Below, piece after piece: positions 1 through 11,928 of a DNA stretch of 64,000 nucleotides (position 1 is the stretch's first letter; each line of letters starts with the position of its first letter). This stretch comes from Paralichthys olivaceus (Eukaryota; Chordata; Actinopteri; Pleuronectiformes; Paralichthyidae). The stretch covers positions 20,682,458 to 20,746,457 of the forward strand of contig NC_091096.1 in assembly GCF_024713975.1 (NCBI RefSeq). Reading direction: 5' to 3'. The position numbers were made by a program, and so were the translations under genes. The notes under the pieces are model-generated. The model saw only the letters and a program-made list of their open reading frames with translations. It did not search any database and had not been told where the DNA came from.

Positions 1-184
1 AGGATGCACGCATTGAATGAAAGTCAGTGCAGCAGCAGCAGGAGGAGGCTGTGGTCCCACAATATCTGCTCACTCAACTCAGCTGACAGCTTGTAGAGCG
101 GGCAGCCGGTGACACTGTGTCCGCGCAGAGAGGAGAGCACGTCGGCAGAAGAAAGGCTCCGATTATCGGCGAAACGGGAAGAAG
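1..184 (+). other. mlec: Possible non-coding first exon of mlec
   Basis: This stretch is GC-rich and ends at a good donor (AAG|GTAAGA, intron from 185). A usable acceptor (CCAG at 583-586) lies 19 bases before the malectin start codon, so a 5' UTR exon spliced to the coding exon is plausible. No coding frame is claimed. Alternatively the whole 1-605 stretch is unspliced promoter and 5' UTR. Confidence 0.35.
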
Positions 185-605
185 GTAAGAGAAATTTGCA
201 TGAGCGTTAGCCAGCTGGGCTCCCATAGACCAAGTATTTCTGGTTGGACAGGTAGCTAGCTAGCGTCACTCACTGCTAATGTCTCGGTATTCTTCACTGC
301 TTGACTAAATAATCCGCACGTTGTAATATTAGGTCACGAATCTGTCCACGCGAGACTGTTTATAATAAAACTGTCCTTTACTGTGTCTCTGTGTGCTCCT
401 GTGCTAATGCTACTACCGGTGTTGGTGCTGTTAGCATACTGGCTAACTCGGAGATATCACGTTGCATGTCACCACGACGAGCCTCGATAGCCCCGTACGT
501 GTGCGGGCAATGTAACATACGGGAGGGTTAGCGCTTGGCTCTGCTGTACGCAGCCAGGTACCGACGCTGTCTGTGTCTGTGTCCAGGACAGGGCTGTGCG
601 GGGCA

Positions 606-3600
606 ATGCAGCGGGTCACGGCGCACCTCGTCGCCGGGTTGGTCGCAGCGGTGCTGTCGCTGCTCGCAGAGCAGTGCTGGGCGGACGGCGGGGGCCCCAG
701 CCTCGCCGAACGGGTCATCTGGGCTGTCAATGCCGGGGGTGAAACACACGTAGACGTGCACGGGATTCAGTTCAAAAAGGACCCGTTGGAAGGAAAGCTT
801 GGTAAAGGTGAGTTGAAAAAGCTTGCTCGTGTGATCGTACGTGTCTTTTTTTTTTCTTTCTGCCTGGTTTCGGCTGCAAGGTGTTGTGTGAGAGTGACAT
901 TGTGAAGGTAAATGCAGCTGCTCCTCGGAGCCTGAGGAAAATTTGCAGCAGAAAACCTGTGCATGCTCCTGCTTCCGCAAGTGAGCAGCATCTAATGAGG
1001 AGTCAGCATAGAGGGCTGCAGCTCCGCCCCTCTCAGTGTGGACAGGAAGCAGGTGATGATGTGATCTAATTGACTGTAGAGTCCTTCATGGCGTCAGTTC
1101 TGAGGCACAGATGCTGGAAGTGAAAGTTGTCGTGAAGCACAGTGTGGTAATCTGGCGTTTGAGACAAAGAGGAAACTGTATTTCACATAGTGGTGGAAAA
1201 GGTAAGGGCTTTGCTGAATTTAAAGGACTATCAGTTTCCCAGTAGTGCAGGTATTACACTGGTCCTGTGAGCAAAGTGCACACATAACTTGATGCTTTTT
1301 TTCCCCTTCGCAGCCTCAGACTATGGGGTGCGTTTGCCAATTTTACGCTCCAGTCCAGAAGACCAGATTCTTTATCAGACAGAACGCTACAACGAGGACA
1401 CTTTTGGATATGATGTTCCCATTCGCGAGGAAGGAGACTATATACTGGTTATGAAGTATGCAGAAGTTTACTTTGCCCAGTCACAGCAAAAGGTAATGTA
1501 TCAGAGATCATCAAGTCTACTGGTGTGTGTTGCAATTTTTATCTGCACTGTTTAAATGGATAACATATGCAATGAACACATTTTCAAAGGTATATTTTTT
1601 ATATATATATTTTCAGTTCAAATACAATGTGAAGGACATTTCATTTTCTGTCCTAATTTACACGGCGCTGCGCGCTGGTGTTCGGACAGTACTCAGGGAG
1701 TTGTTTGATTTCCCACTGGTGTACTGTACTCAATGATGATGCCACAAGTGTTAAGCTGTGTGTCTGTTTGTGATAATCACTTGGAAAATCTGTACTTCTA
1801 GGTGTTTGATGTCCGTCTGAACGGCCATGTGGTGGTGAAGGACCTGGATATCTTTGATCGAGTTGGCCACAGTACCGCTCATGATGAGATAGTGCCTTTC
1901 TCTATTCGACGTGGCAAGCTGAGCGTGCAAAGGGAGGTGTCCACTTTCAACGGCAAGCTCACTGTGGAGTTTGTAAAGGTGAGCTGTTTTTCCTTTTCTT
2001 ATTATTTGAAGAATTTCTGGTTTGAATTGTCTGTGAACAGGACTGACTTAACTTATTTTTGCTGTCATGATTCTCTTCCTTGGCATTCTGACAACTTGGT
2101 CTAGTTTAAACAGGTTGGTCAGTTATGGAAATTGACTAAATGTGAACGTTGCTTTTACTGTTTAGGCAGGGGACTTGGCCATTTGAATGACAGTGTTCAC
2201 TTCCCTACGTGCATTTGTTCTACCTAGAAAAGTTCCCTTCAGACTATTTTGCAGCAGCACATTCAATGCATCCTGGACTTATCGCCACCAAAGACAATTG
2301 TGATTGGTTAAAGAAATACAAACAAAACAGACCTTTTTCCTCCTACCCTGGAACAATAATGGGTGAAGCCAGTCCATTCTCCACCACTGTGGAGATAAGC
2401 CTGACTAATTCTGCAGGAATAGTGTATAAGTTAAAGTATTGTCATTAAAGTATTTTTCAAGCTCTCGGAAGAAAGAGGAACATGCCACATATTTAATATC
2501 TTTTCATTTCAACCTGCATTTATTTCAAACTTAAGGTCTTTGGAAGCGTTTGTCTAGCCAAGTAAAATTGTCATCATGACTGCTGGATGTTGGTGTTGGC
2601 CATGTTTTTGACATCTGACCAAAATCTCATCAGCTTTTATCATATTTGTTCACTACTGCTTTGAACTTTGCTCTGTTGCTCTCACCAGTCCATTTTCTGT
2701 AAATCATGTTTCAACTTCTTCACTATTTAGTATTTCTTCAGGTTAGTGGATGCTTGTGTTCATTTCACCTTTTCATATACACGATTCCCCGTTTATTGTG
2801 ATGTACGAGAGGACGTTAATGATATCCAAAATATCTGTTGTTATTGGTGCATAAAATATAAATAACCGATACAGATAGAACAGATAGAATTTGGAGTTAG
2901 TCTGACAATGAACCCTTTATTCTTAGTCTCTGAAAAGAGCCAGTGTTGAGGTCAGTAATTGTTTCACTTCTTTCCTTGTCACATTTTATTCTTTGCTAGT
3001 ACATATACTGTGTTTTGCCACATTCAGCAGCAATAGTGTGGTAATTTGTGTCTAACCTTCACATTATCCTTAGCATGCTCTTCCTTTTACTCACTTAATG
3101 CAGCCTGACCTGTATTGCTATCGTAGCTCTCAATACAGTGTCATCTCATACAATGATTCTGTACATTTTTGACAATCTGTATGATATTTATAAGGTTAAA
3201 TCTAATCTGTAATAAATGGGAAAATTAACTATATTTATTTAGTGCTTTTCTAGTCAAAGTGCTTAACAGTAAAAGCCACATCCCTACAGTTGTTCTATAC
3301 TCAGTGTTCAGCATGCAAACTGGAGGAGCCACAGGTAGAACCACAGACCTTCTGTTCAGCGGCCCGCCCTGCCTCCTGAGCCAGACATCTGTACAAAACT
3401 TCCCCACAATGTGTGCCTAGGTGTATTTATCACCACAGAATTAAATTCAGAAGGGAACTAGGGAGAGCGTATACCTCCACTGAGGCCCAACCGTCCCCTT
3501 ATGAAATCACATATAAATTTTGGATTTGCACCAAACTGCACACACTCAAAAGTACCTGTCCCATAAAGATGACAAATTCTTTTCATCAACGTCCTGAGAA

Positions 3601-4687
3601 ATCAAAGAAAATGTTGCAAAATGCCTAATCTCGAAACATTAGAGAAAAATCCTAAATCCGTCTGCCGATCTGGATCTGCACCGAAAACTAATGGGTTCTT
3701 CCCTGACCCATACCGGAAGTTTCCTGGTAATCCGCTTAGAAGTTTTTGCGTAATTATGCTAACTAACACTTTTTCAAAGATCCTGAAGAGTTTCACACAC
3801 ACTTTTTTTTGGACACTATTATTCCGTTTAAGTGCTGAATTCTTATAAATCTTTGAATTTTTTGTAGGTCGCTGGTTCTGTTTGCTTTTATTTCTAAAAC
3901 AAAGAAAGGCATTTCTAATGATTGTGTTCATCTTGCATTGAGTGTCATAATAAGATAAGGGTGTTCCAACCATGTTTGTGGAAAGCACAAGTGATTATAC
4001 ATACACGCATACATACAGTTTTTTTTCAATTGTACCATTTCATTCAGCTGTTCTACATCACCACTCCAATGTACTAGTGCAGCCACTGATTATTGTTATA
4101 AATACCTATAACTATTTACTGTCATTTGTTTTGTCTGCATCATGTGGATGATCTGTTCTCTGTTTCAGGGTTATTATGACAACCCAAAGGTCTGTGCGCT
4201 CTATGTAATGAAGGGAACATTAGAAGGTGAGTCCTGACACTGTGAACATACTGTAACCTTTAGTCTTTTGCATAAAATCTTATTATACTGAGTAGTTTCT
4301 CATCTCTGGCAGCTACATGTAAACACTTCTCGATAGCAATTGTAGACCGAGTAGATACAGTGTTATATACCAGCACTTTAGACATATCCAGTTGTTTTAT
4401 GTTCTGTTCTTTTCATGTGTATTTTTTAAATTTTTTTTACAGATGTACCAAAACTTCAGCCTCATCCTGGCATGGAGAAGAAAGATGAAGATGACAATGA
4501 TGATGACGATGATGAAGAAGGCGAGGAAGGTGGAAAGAAAAAGGTGCCAGCAGGTTCTAAGTACAGGGTCCAGTCAGGTCCCCGAACACCAAACCCATAC
4601 GCAGCCGACAACAGCAGTCTAATGTTTCCCATCCTCGTGGCATTTGGGGTGTTCATCCCCACACTGTTCTGCCTCTGTCGGCTGTGA
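606..4687 (+). CDS. mlec: Malectin, ER carbohydrate-binding type I membrane protein
   Basis: Malectin is an ER membrane lectin that binds diglucosylated high-mannose N-glycans and works with ribophorin I in glycoprotein quality control. Five coding exons join in phase: 606-807, 1314-1492, 1802-1978, 4169-4226 and 4443-4687, giving 286 aa (human about 292). Residues 1-26 form a signal peptide. The malectin domain follows (about 35-205), with family-typical stretches such as [22 protein letters not shown] and [17 protein letters not shown]. Then comes an acidic Asp/Glu run (about 217-236) and a C-terminal membrane helix ending in LFCLCRL. The ATG was chosen because it gives the signal peptide directly before the conserved domain. 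Nothing appears broken; all four introns are GT-AG. Identification is by recognised family sequence and is firm. Confidence 0.96.
3460..3770 (+). repeat. Fish interspersed repeat fragment in mlec intron 3
   Basis: The phrases ATACCTCCACTGAGGCCCAA, TGGATTTGCACCAAACTGCA and ATGGGTTCTTCCCTGACCCA are typical of a very common fish repeat whose consensus runs from 'cctccaccaaggcc' to 'cgtaatcctgct'. Related fragments are at about 50225-50400 and 51330-51560. The family assignment is from memory of fish genomes and is not verified. Confidence 0.5.
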
Positions 4688-7600
4688 GCTTAAACTAGCT
4701 ATCAAGAAGACGTTAGGAGGACGACACTGACGCAAGACTATGAAGAGAGAAGGGGAGAGATGAGGGGGAGGGGGTCAAAGTGACAACAGCAGCACAGGTT
4801 GAGCTGAGGGCTCGCAGAAAATCGACAAAGGCAGGAGGAACAAAAGGAGACAATAATTTTTTTGGGGAGGCCACCTCAAGATGAAGCAAACGCTGCTGGT
4901 GAATTGTACCGGAGGACAGAAAAGGAGATGTAGGAAGTGTATGCTGTGCGCTTCTTTGTGAATGTGTTTCGCATCCACCTCTGCTGACCCTTTTGAACAA
5001 TGTTCGTAATTTTTCCACTCATGAGACCGGGCAGGATTTACAGATGCCAGTCTTCACGGTTTGAACCACATCTCAGCAGCTAAGGGACGCTCAGGAGTGA
5101 TTGGTCTGGGCCCGTTTTATAAACTAAAAGCATTGTTTTGTATTGGGTGTGGCAAGGAAGCACACTGTTTAACACTCCTGCTACTCTTGCTCAGCATCTG
5201 GTCATACATGTTACCTTCTAATTGGATATGGTGCTGCACAGAAATAGTTTAAAAGATTAGAAACCATGAGTCTGACGGTAAACGGAAATGCAGTTGCCAT
5301 TTGAAAGGCGTTAATTTTTTCTATTCAATTTGTTGCTTTTTTTTGTCTGTCCACTCAGATCTAGTTAGTCCTGCCTTGACGTGCCATCATTTGTTTGCTG
5401 TACAATGTTGAAAGATCGAAAAAATTCATGTGGAACTAGCTCTGTGGCCGGCAGGATTTTTTGCTGTCTGCTGTCTTAACTCAGCTGCCTTTACAGAAAT
5501 ATTGGTCGGTTTGGATAAATTAGGTCATTTGAGTGGCCATAGGAAAATTATTCCTCAACAGTATCAACAAATTGTCCTTTTTTCCTCTTTTTTTTTTAAA
5601 GGATTAATCAATTTTAAATGTCTAAATTTACACGTTTTGAAGAATCACTGTACTCGCATTTAGTAACAGGCAAGTGAGTGAGTCCTGATTATCACATTGC
5701 TTTATTTTAGGTCATCTTTGCTTTCTCGATTTGTTTATCAATGACGCATGCCTGCCATTTTGTTTCACCAAAGAACATTTTTTTATTTTGTTGTGACAAG
5801 GAAAATTAGCGGCCTGTTTTTTAATTTGACAAATCTGTGATGTGTGTGGCAAACAGTAGGTTTACTTAATAAAAAACAGCATGAAATTTATAACGGTTCA
5901 CTTAGAGGAACATAATGTTCCACTTTTAACATCAGACAGGGAGAGGTCATTTTATTTTTCTATTGAATACATAATGCTGTGTTGACTCTGATCGGCCATG
6001 AACTTCAGTCCATGTTATCAGACTCAAAGAGAGCAGGCCACTGCAGCTCAATGATAATATAATAGATCAGAAGAATCTACCCGTGCTGCATGTGTTTGAT
6101 ACGGAGTCTCTCGGTGTGAACCAAAAGTTCATCCACCTGCAGCGAGAGAAAGCACAACATTGGTATCCGTAGAAAACCAAATGTTTACCAGATGTTCCAG
6201 ATCAATTTTCCACATTCTTCACTTGGCCTTTTCAGATCTGTTGTCTTTTTTATTTAATGTGGACTGTACCATTTTGTTAATTCAGTGCAATTAAGATGCT
6301 TGTTCTGGATGTTGAACCAACTGGATAAAACGTTATCATTGTGGGGTTTTTTTCTACATGGCCATATTATCAGTCTACTCTTGAGTTAGTTTCAGCTTTT
6401 GGAAAAAGTTATCCTTTTATGCTTTATATGTGAACTGAAAAGCAGCTTTGTTCTTTTTTTTTTTTTTTTTTACAGTGTTGTCTTGTAAATCCTCCTATTA
6501 AGTATCTAGTTACTTCCCTTAAGTGCTCAGCTCTTCTCCAAGGACAATTTTGTAACTTTGCCTGTTTCACTAATGCGTCTTAAATTTCCCCGGGCCCCTC
6601 ACCCATCCACCCAACCGCCCACCTTAGTATTGCTGTTGCCATATGCAGTACTTGGAAAAACTGTTAATAATTCAGTTGTTGCAGATCCTCCCCCACTCCT
6701 CGATTTCCCCTTCCCAGTTTGATGGATTGGCAAGAAGTTGGTGCCATAAAATGTTCAGACAGTTGTCTGCATTTTGGAGGTTTCTGTTTTTTGGTAGTCT
6801 TTTTTTTTTTTCTTGATTTAATTTTATCAGTTGGAAACTCAACACATATTCAAGACAGAAGCACCCTTTTCTCCCTATGTGAAGGTGCAAAAAGTTCATT
6901 CAATTCAGCACCAAAGTCCACACAGTTGCATGTGTATATATGGGACAATATCACAAGATTTGTTGTGTGACGACAGTTTTGATCTCATCACTTTTGTGTT
7001 TTAGCTGAGGTGTTAGGGTTTTTCTTTTTTTCTTTTAAGGAAGACTTTGTGGCCTTTCTTCTGGGGAGAACGGTTGTTGGTACAGAATATAAAAAAACTA
7101 AAAAAAAAATTAACAGGCAGCCAGATGAACTGACTGTCAGAAAAGAGTAACAAATAAAAGAGATTACGTCTGAAAATGTGGGATCTTCCATTCTATTACA
7201 TATAATTTAAATCAGAGTGGGGCTGATCTGGAGATATTTTATAATACACTTGGATTTGTATGTTTGAATTTTTCCTCAGGATCTGTTTTGTTTTTGAGTT
7301 CTTAAAACGTGATATTTTATTGGTGTGACATTTTGCACTGCCTCATGTATTTTAATTTTGATGTGTTTGTCTTTGTTGCCTTGAATTATTGAATACAACG
7401 TGCTTTACCATCATTCGCCTTGAGGTTGCTTTTTTGTTGGCTTATATCAAATTCGCCTATTTCTTCTCAGTTAAACCCACATTTCAGGGAGAGATCTTTA
7501 TTCCACACACACGGCTCTTTTCAGACATAAGGCTCAGTAGGATTCTTATTTGTTCAGACTGTTGTTCACCTCAACTTTTCTAGGAGTAAAGCCAGTCACA

Positions 7601-8275
7601 AGTGGAAAGGTCTGCCTTTTTCAGACCTGTTGTGGTCAGTACACCTCACAGCTGAATGAACTGGAGTGGAATGAAGATCCTCTCTTTTTTCCCACGAGAA
7701 CCAAAGAATTTCTGTCATTCCATCAAGATTCTTTAACAGCGTCTCAAAATGACACTTAAGGTTTTTGATTTCTTTCATTCCCCCCCATTACCTGGTAAAG
7801 CAGTAACAAAAACAGGGGAAGCAAACATGTCGTTCAATTTGTCACCACTTATCCGCCTGCCATGACACCATCTTTTATTTGCTCTGATTGTATAAAAAAA
7901 AAAAAAAAATCTTTTTGGAGAACATTTTCAGCCTGATGTTATTTTCCCCTCGTGTCTCATTTTCAAAGCAGCTGAACGTGTGAGATGAATTTAAACTGAG
8001 ACAGATTTGAACAGCGAAACTTTAGCCAATTTAGGCCATGGTATGCGTACATGAAGGGTGAGGTCTGCCACTGGTCACACAGTGGGAGTGTGAGAGACAG
8101 TGAGCGTGAATTAAAATACGAAACCTATACTATAGATATACATGTGTTGGATAAAGGCAGGTTATTTTGACGACTGTGTTGACTGATTTTACTCAGATGT
8201 CATGTACACCTGCAAAATGGGAAATGCTGATTAAATGCTGTCTCTTTTTAATAAATGTGCTATTTTATCAGAATG
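4688..8275 (+). other. mlec: Long 3' UTR of mlec
   Basis: About 3.6 kb after the malectin stop has no credible coding frame and is rich in T runs. AATAAA-type signals occur near 5868 and at 8250-8255; the second is followed by a T/GT-rich stretch and fits the distal poly(A) site. Mammalian MLEC also has a long 3' UTR. The end near 8275 is inferred from the signal position. Confidence 0.6.
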
Positions 8276-8289
8276 TCTCTGCTGTTGTT

Positions 8290-8869
8290 TGGATTCCTCA
8301 GTGTTTGTGACAAGTACTGTGCCTGTGAATACACAGGTTCCAAAGTATTTTTGGAACTGTGCAAACTTGACAGCATTTGCAACCCTTGAAACTCTTCATG
8401 TGCTCTAACAACGTTTCGTACAAAAAGCTAACAGAGCAGCTAAGGTCAGCAGGGTCACAGCAACATGTACGGGCCCTTTGTTTGTCCAGGTGTCGTTTTT
8501 TTTTTTCCCCACCTTTTTCCACCAACTGTGAATACTTCTTGAAATAGAACCACATATCTAAAAGCTGCTGGGAGCAGAATATTTAAAAGACAAACACAGC
8601 TGAACAAAGTAGACGAAGCACGTCCACTAACTAAGGTGGCCACACGCTTTTGTCAAGAGCCATTGTTAAGTTGAGTTTTAATAACCAATGAATGACTGTA
8701 TAAACTCCCAGTATATCATATTCACTATTTACAGATTTATATATATATTTTACAAAACATAACATTTATAAATTAATAGATTTGATGTTGAAGTGCATCA
8801 TTTCCTTGTGCGTCTTTTCAGAGGTAACAGATAAAGCAGTTTCCATGCAGTCCCAGTCTCAGGTTGGCT
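8290..8869. other. Intergenic, no gene seen
   Basis: This AT-rich stretch between the mlec 3' end and the stop codon of the minus-strand secreted-protein gene probably includes that gene's 3' UTR. No canonical AATAAA was found on the minus strand. A Cys-rich minus ORF at 8298-8555 lacks support (see rejected items). Confidence 0.5.
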
Positions 8870-10707
8870 TCATCTGTAGTACAGAGCCATGAACGGTGTG
8901 TGTGAAAGGTGAACACCGCCACTTCCACAGGACACCCCTGCTCCAGCCTGACTGCAGCCCAGCACCAGGCCCAGCTCCAGATCAGGCAGCACGCTGGCGA
9001 CCCCATCCCCCCACGCGTGGCTGTCGGCGTCATGCAGAGCGTGAGGAGCTGGGTTTTCTCCGAGTGGATCCCCCCTGGAAGAAAACACCACCCGCCTCAT
9101 GTTCACCAAACTGGGACCCCTTCCTCCGGCACCACCTGCCGCCTCCTGCAGACTCTGGAAAAGGAACAGCAGATCCACTCTGAGCTCCAGCCGGCTGCCC
9201 CGTGACCACACACTGTACCTAAAGGAGGCGAGAGACAACAGAGTGTCAACCAGGCCTGAGACCACCAGAGGCCTGCAGTTCAGCACTGTCTATGAAGGCC
9301 TCAAAAAGGCATCTAAAGGTTAAGTTCATATTGAGAGTAGTTTTTACCTTGTTGGAAGGCTGCGCTTTGCCATGGATGGAAGCACGGGTTGGACGTTCAG
9401 GTGCTGCGGGTTGGAAAGTTGAAGGTGAAGCTCTGCCCTCGTGACTGTTAGTGACAGAATCTCCCTGGTGAGAAGAAACTCCACATCTCTATCTGAGGAG
9501 GAGGAGAACAAGAGGCAGGAGAGTCTGTCAGAGTCACAGTCCCGTTAAAGACGAAGAGCATTTCAGGTCAGAGAGCAGCACATACTCATGTCAGGCTGCA
9601 TCGTGACAAATCTCAGGGATCAGAAAACAATCTCTACCACAGAGGTGATGTTTTCACTGCTAATTCCATGTTAATCTGTCAGCAGGACACCTCGGCAATT
9701 CATGGAGGGGACATTAAGCCAGCTGAGACTCATTTATATGCAGATGACACCCTCCTCAATACCACTGTATTAATCAAGCTATTATGTCCCCCAAACTGCT
9801 TTTCCAGCTATCTCTCTTTCACCTCTACAGCCTAAGACTTTCCTGCACAGTGTTACTCATGTCAACACCAAATACTGGATGGACTTTGCAGAATGTAAAT
9901 GGAATCTTAGATGTGTGTATGTTCAAAAGACGTCTTGGTGAGTCTGAACAGGTTTAATCTAGACCCGAGCATATATAGATAAGAGCATATCTTATTTTAT
10001 GCAAACATCTTGCTGGATCCTCCTCCTCACAGCTCTGTGGGCTTTACCTGAGAAGGCTGCTCTTTTTCTATTATTCCTCATGTACACATTTCACATCAAG
10101 AACTCAGTAACCTCCATGTAAGGCAATGATGAGTTGTGATGCAGCTGGAGGATTGATTAGAGGCTCCCAAATCCTCTTTACGGAAATAAACCTGATCTTC
10201 AGTTCTCTGGTTGAGCTCTGCATCACTCCACATCAACCCAACCCCCCACAACACACAAACATTAGAACAGAGATCATTAGAACAACTCTTACCTCCTCTC
10301 AAACGACCTTGAATCCCTTTGACGCGTCTGCAGGTTAATCCCTCGTGACAGCATTGGTAAACGCGTCGAACAAAGTTGAAAAGAGATTTTCCTGGGAACA
10401 CCAGGCCTTGCGAGGCTCCCGGGGAAAAGGGTCGACCGCGGAATTGCAACGTTGTCGCGTTATCTCCGGCTGCTTGTGTGTTTTCCAGCCAAGGCGCCGC
10501 CAGCTCTGCGCAGCGCTCCCGGTGCGCCTCCTCCGCCCCGCGCCTCATATCCTCCGTGCGTAAAGTTGGTCCGGATGATTCATCTGCACTTCTCGGCGAT
10601 TGCGACGCAAATCCCAGCGCATCTACTGCACGACCAAATACTCCAGTGTCACTTGTCATCACCGAGAGAAGAATGAGAGCAATCCAGATACAGTGCGAGG
10701 AGGCCAT
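8870..10707 (-). CDS. Secreted protein, unnamed, TGF-beta-propeptide-like layout
   Basis: Three exons (10707-10293, 9492-9348, 9218-8870) join in phase into 302 aa. The start at 10707 gives a clean signal peptide (hydrophobic IWIALILLSV, cleavage near residue 22), and a TATA box lies about 100 bp upstream. The mature part has a possible N-glycosylation site (N83-A-T), a Cys pair at 119-120 and Cys126, a dibasic KR at 181-182, and a C-terminal half with further Cys. Segments such as EILSLTVTRAELHLQL and HLSHTPFMALYYR recall the beta-strand and end segments of activin/inhibin-type propeptides. No cystine-knot growth factor domain follows; the frame stops directly after ALYYR. The gene lies between mlec and hps4. 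I do not recognise the protein; the TGF-beta link is a weak pattern match. Confidence 0.7.
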
Positions 10708-10807
10708 GGTGAGGTGTCTAAATCCTGACTTTCGAATCCTCAATGATGAACAACAAGCTGCTTCTGTGTGGTGCCAGCTCTCCATCCGACGACTTTGCTC
10801 TGCCTGC

Positions 10808-10813
10808 TTTATA
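10808..10813 (-). promoter_or_regulatory. TATA box of the secreted-protein gene
   Basis: On the minus strand GGGGTATAAAGCAGG gives a TATAAA element 95-101 bp before the chosen ATG (10707). A start site about 25-30 bp downstream would leave a 5' UTR of about 75 nt. This supports a regulated, tissue-restricted secreted gene and helps decide the start codon. Confidence 0.6.
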
Positions 10814-10849
10814 CCCCTGTGACAATGGGAACAACTTACCACTTAGAAT

Positions 10850-11500
10850 TTGAATCCTGGCCCTCCTCACAGTCCCTGCCCCTCTTTTTGTTCGTACCTT
10901 TAACCACCCATTTGCCCCCCATCGCTTTCTTTTAATGCGCCTGCATAATAAGGCGCCCCGAAGAGCGCCGACTCCATCCATTCAAATTCAGCCGCTGAGC
11001 TAATGACTCTAAATGCTCCATATTTGGATCATCAGGAACGATCTCATTCACAACACACACAGCACAGAAACCTTGGGACGGAGCATGAGTGATAACATTT
11101 TATGAGCATGCTTCTCAAACAGCCGTGCGCACGTCACCCTCCAGTCGGCTGTGACCATTTTGAAACGAGGCATTAAGCCTGAGGTGGAAAACAAGTGGAG
11201 CCGGATTGCAGGGTCACATGCAGGCCGCTGATGGCCCTGGTAAGACCGTGCAGCCCCGTGGTTTTTACACAAGCGTTTACAAAAGTAGCTCACACAAGAC
11301 TCGACACTGAGAGGGTCCGGTATTCATTTAATTTCCACTAATAATATTTTTTTTTTAAACAGTGCTGTGCAAAAGAAGAGTCTAACAACACATTTATGTT
11401 ACCAAAGAATTGATTTGAAATAAATACACTTTTTTATATATAAAAGATGTTTAAATATAGCTTTAGCAAAAGTTTGATTATGTACAGAAATTAAACAGTA
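10850..11500. other. Intergenic, no gene seen
   Basis: Between the secreted-protein promoter and the hps4 3' end I see only short frames without exon-like borders. On the minus strand an AATAAA at 11510-11505 could be the hps4 poly(A) signal, giving a 3' UTR of about 420 nt. Confidence 0.45.
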
Positions 11501-11928
11501 AAGATTTATTCTTACCTGGGGTCTAAATTTAGTTCTAAATAAATGCATGCAAGTACAGAAAATTTGTACCTTAATTGCATTGATGTGACCGAAGAAAAAA
11601 TATGTGAAAAGTCCAGAAAATGTGAGAAGAGAGTAAACAGGAGTGTGTTTTAACATGGCAGAAATAAATGTAAACTAAGCATGTGAGTAACTAAAGATAT
11701 GGCTAAAACCTTATTGTAAACATGTGCAAACATAACCTGGCAAAACCACAACAACATAAATTACTTTAAACTTATTTTCATTACACACAATAAGCAAATA
11801 TCACGCAATCTGTTAACTATGGCAGCTCCAAAAACAGAGGAAGCTTTGAATCATATTTTGGCAAATCTGTGTTAATTTTAAAGCTATTAACAGAACAGCT
11901 TGTCAGACAGTCACACACTGCAGTTAGG

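Noticed and set aside
8298-8555. Cys-rich minus ORF, considered as a missing cystine-knot domain for the secreted gene
   Set aside because: No acceptor in phase with the preceding exon, which ends in its own stop; Cys spacing does not fit a TGF-beta knot; starts at a region next to the mlec poly(A) site.
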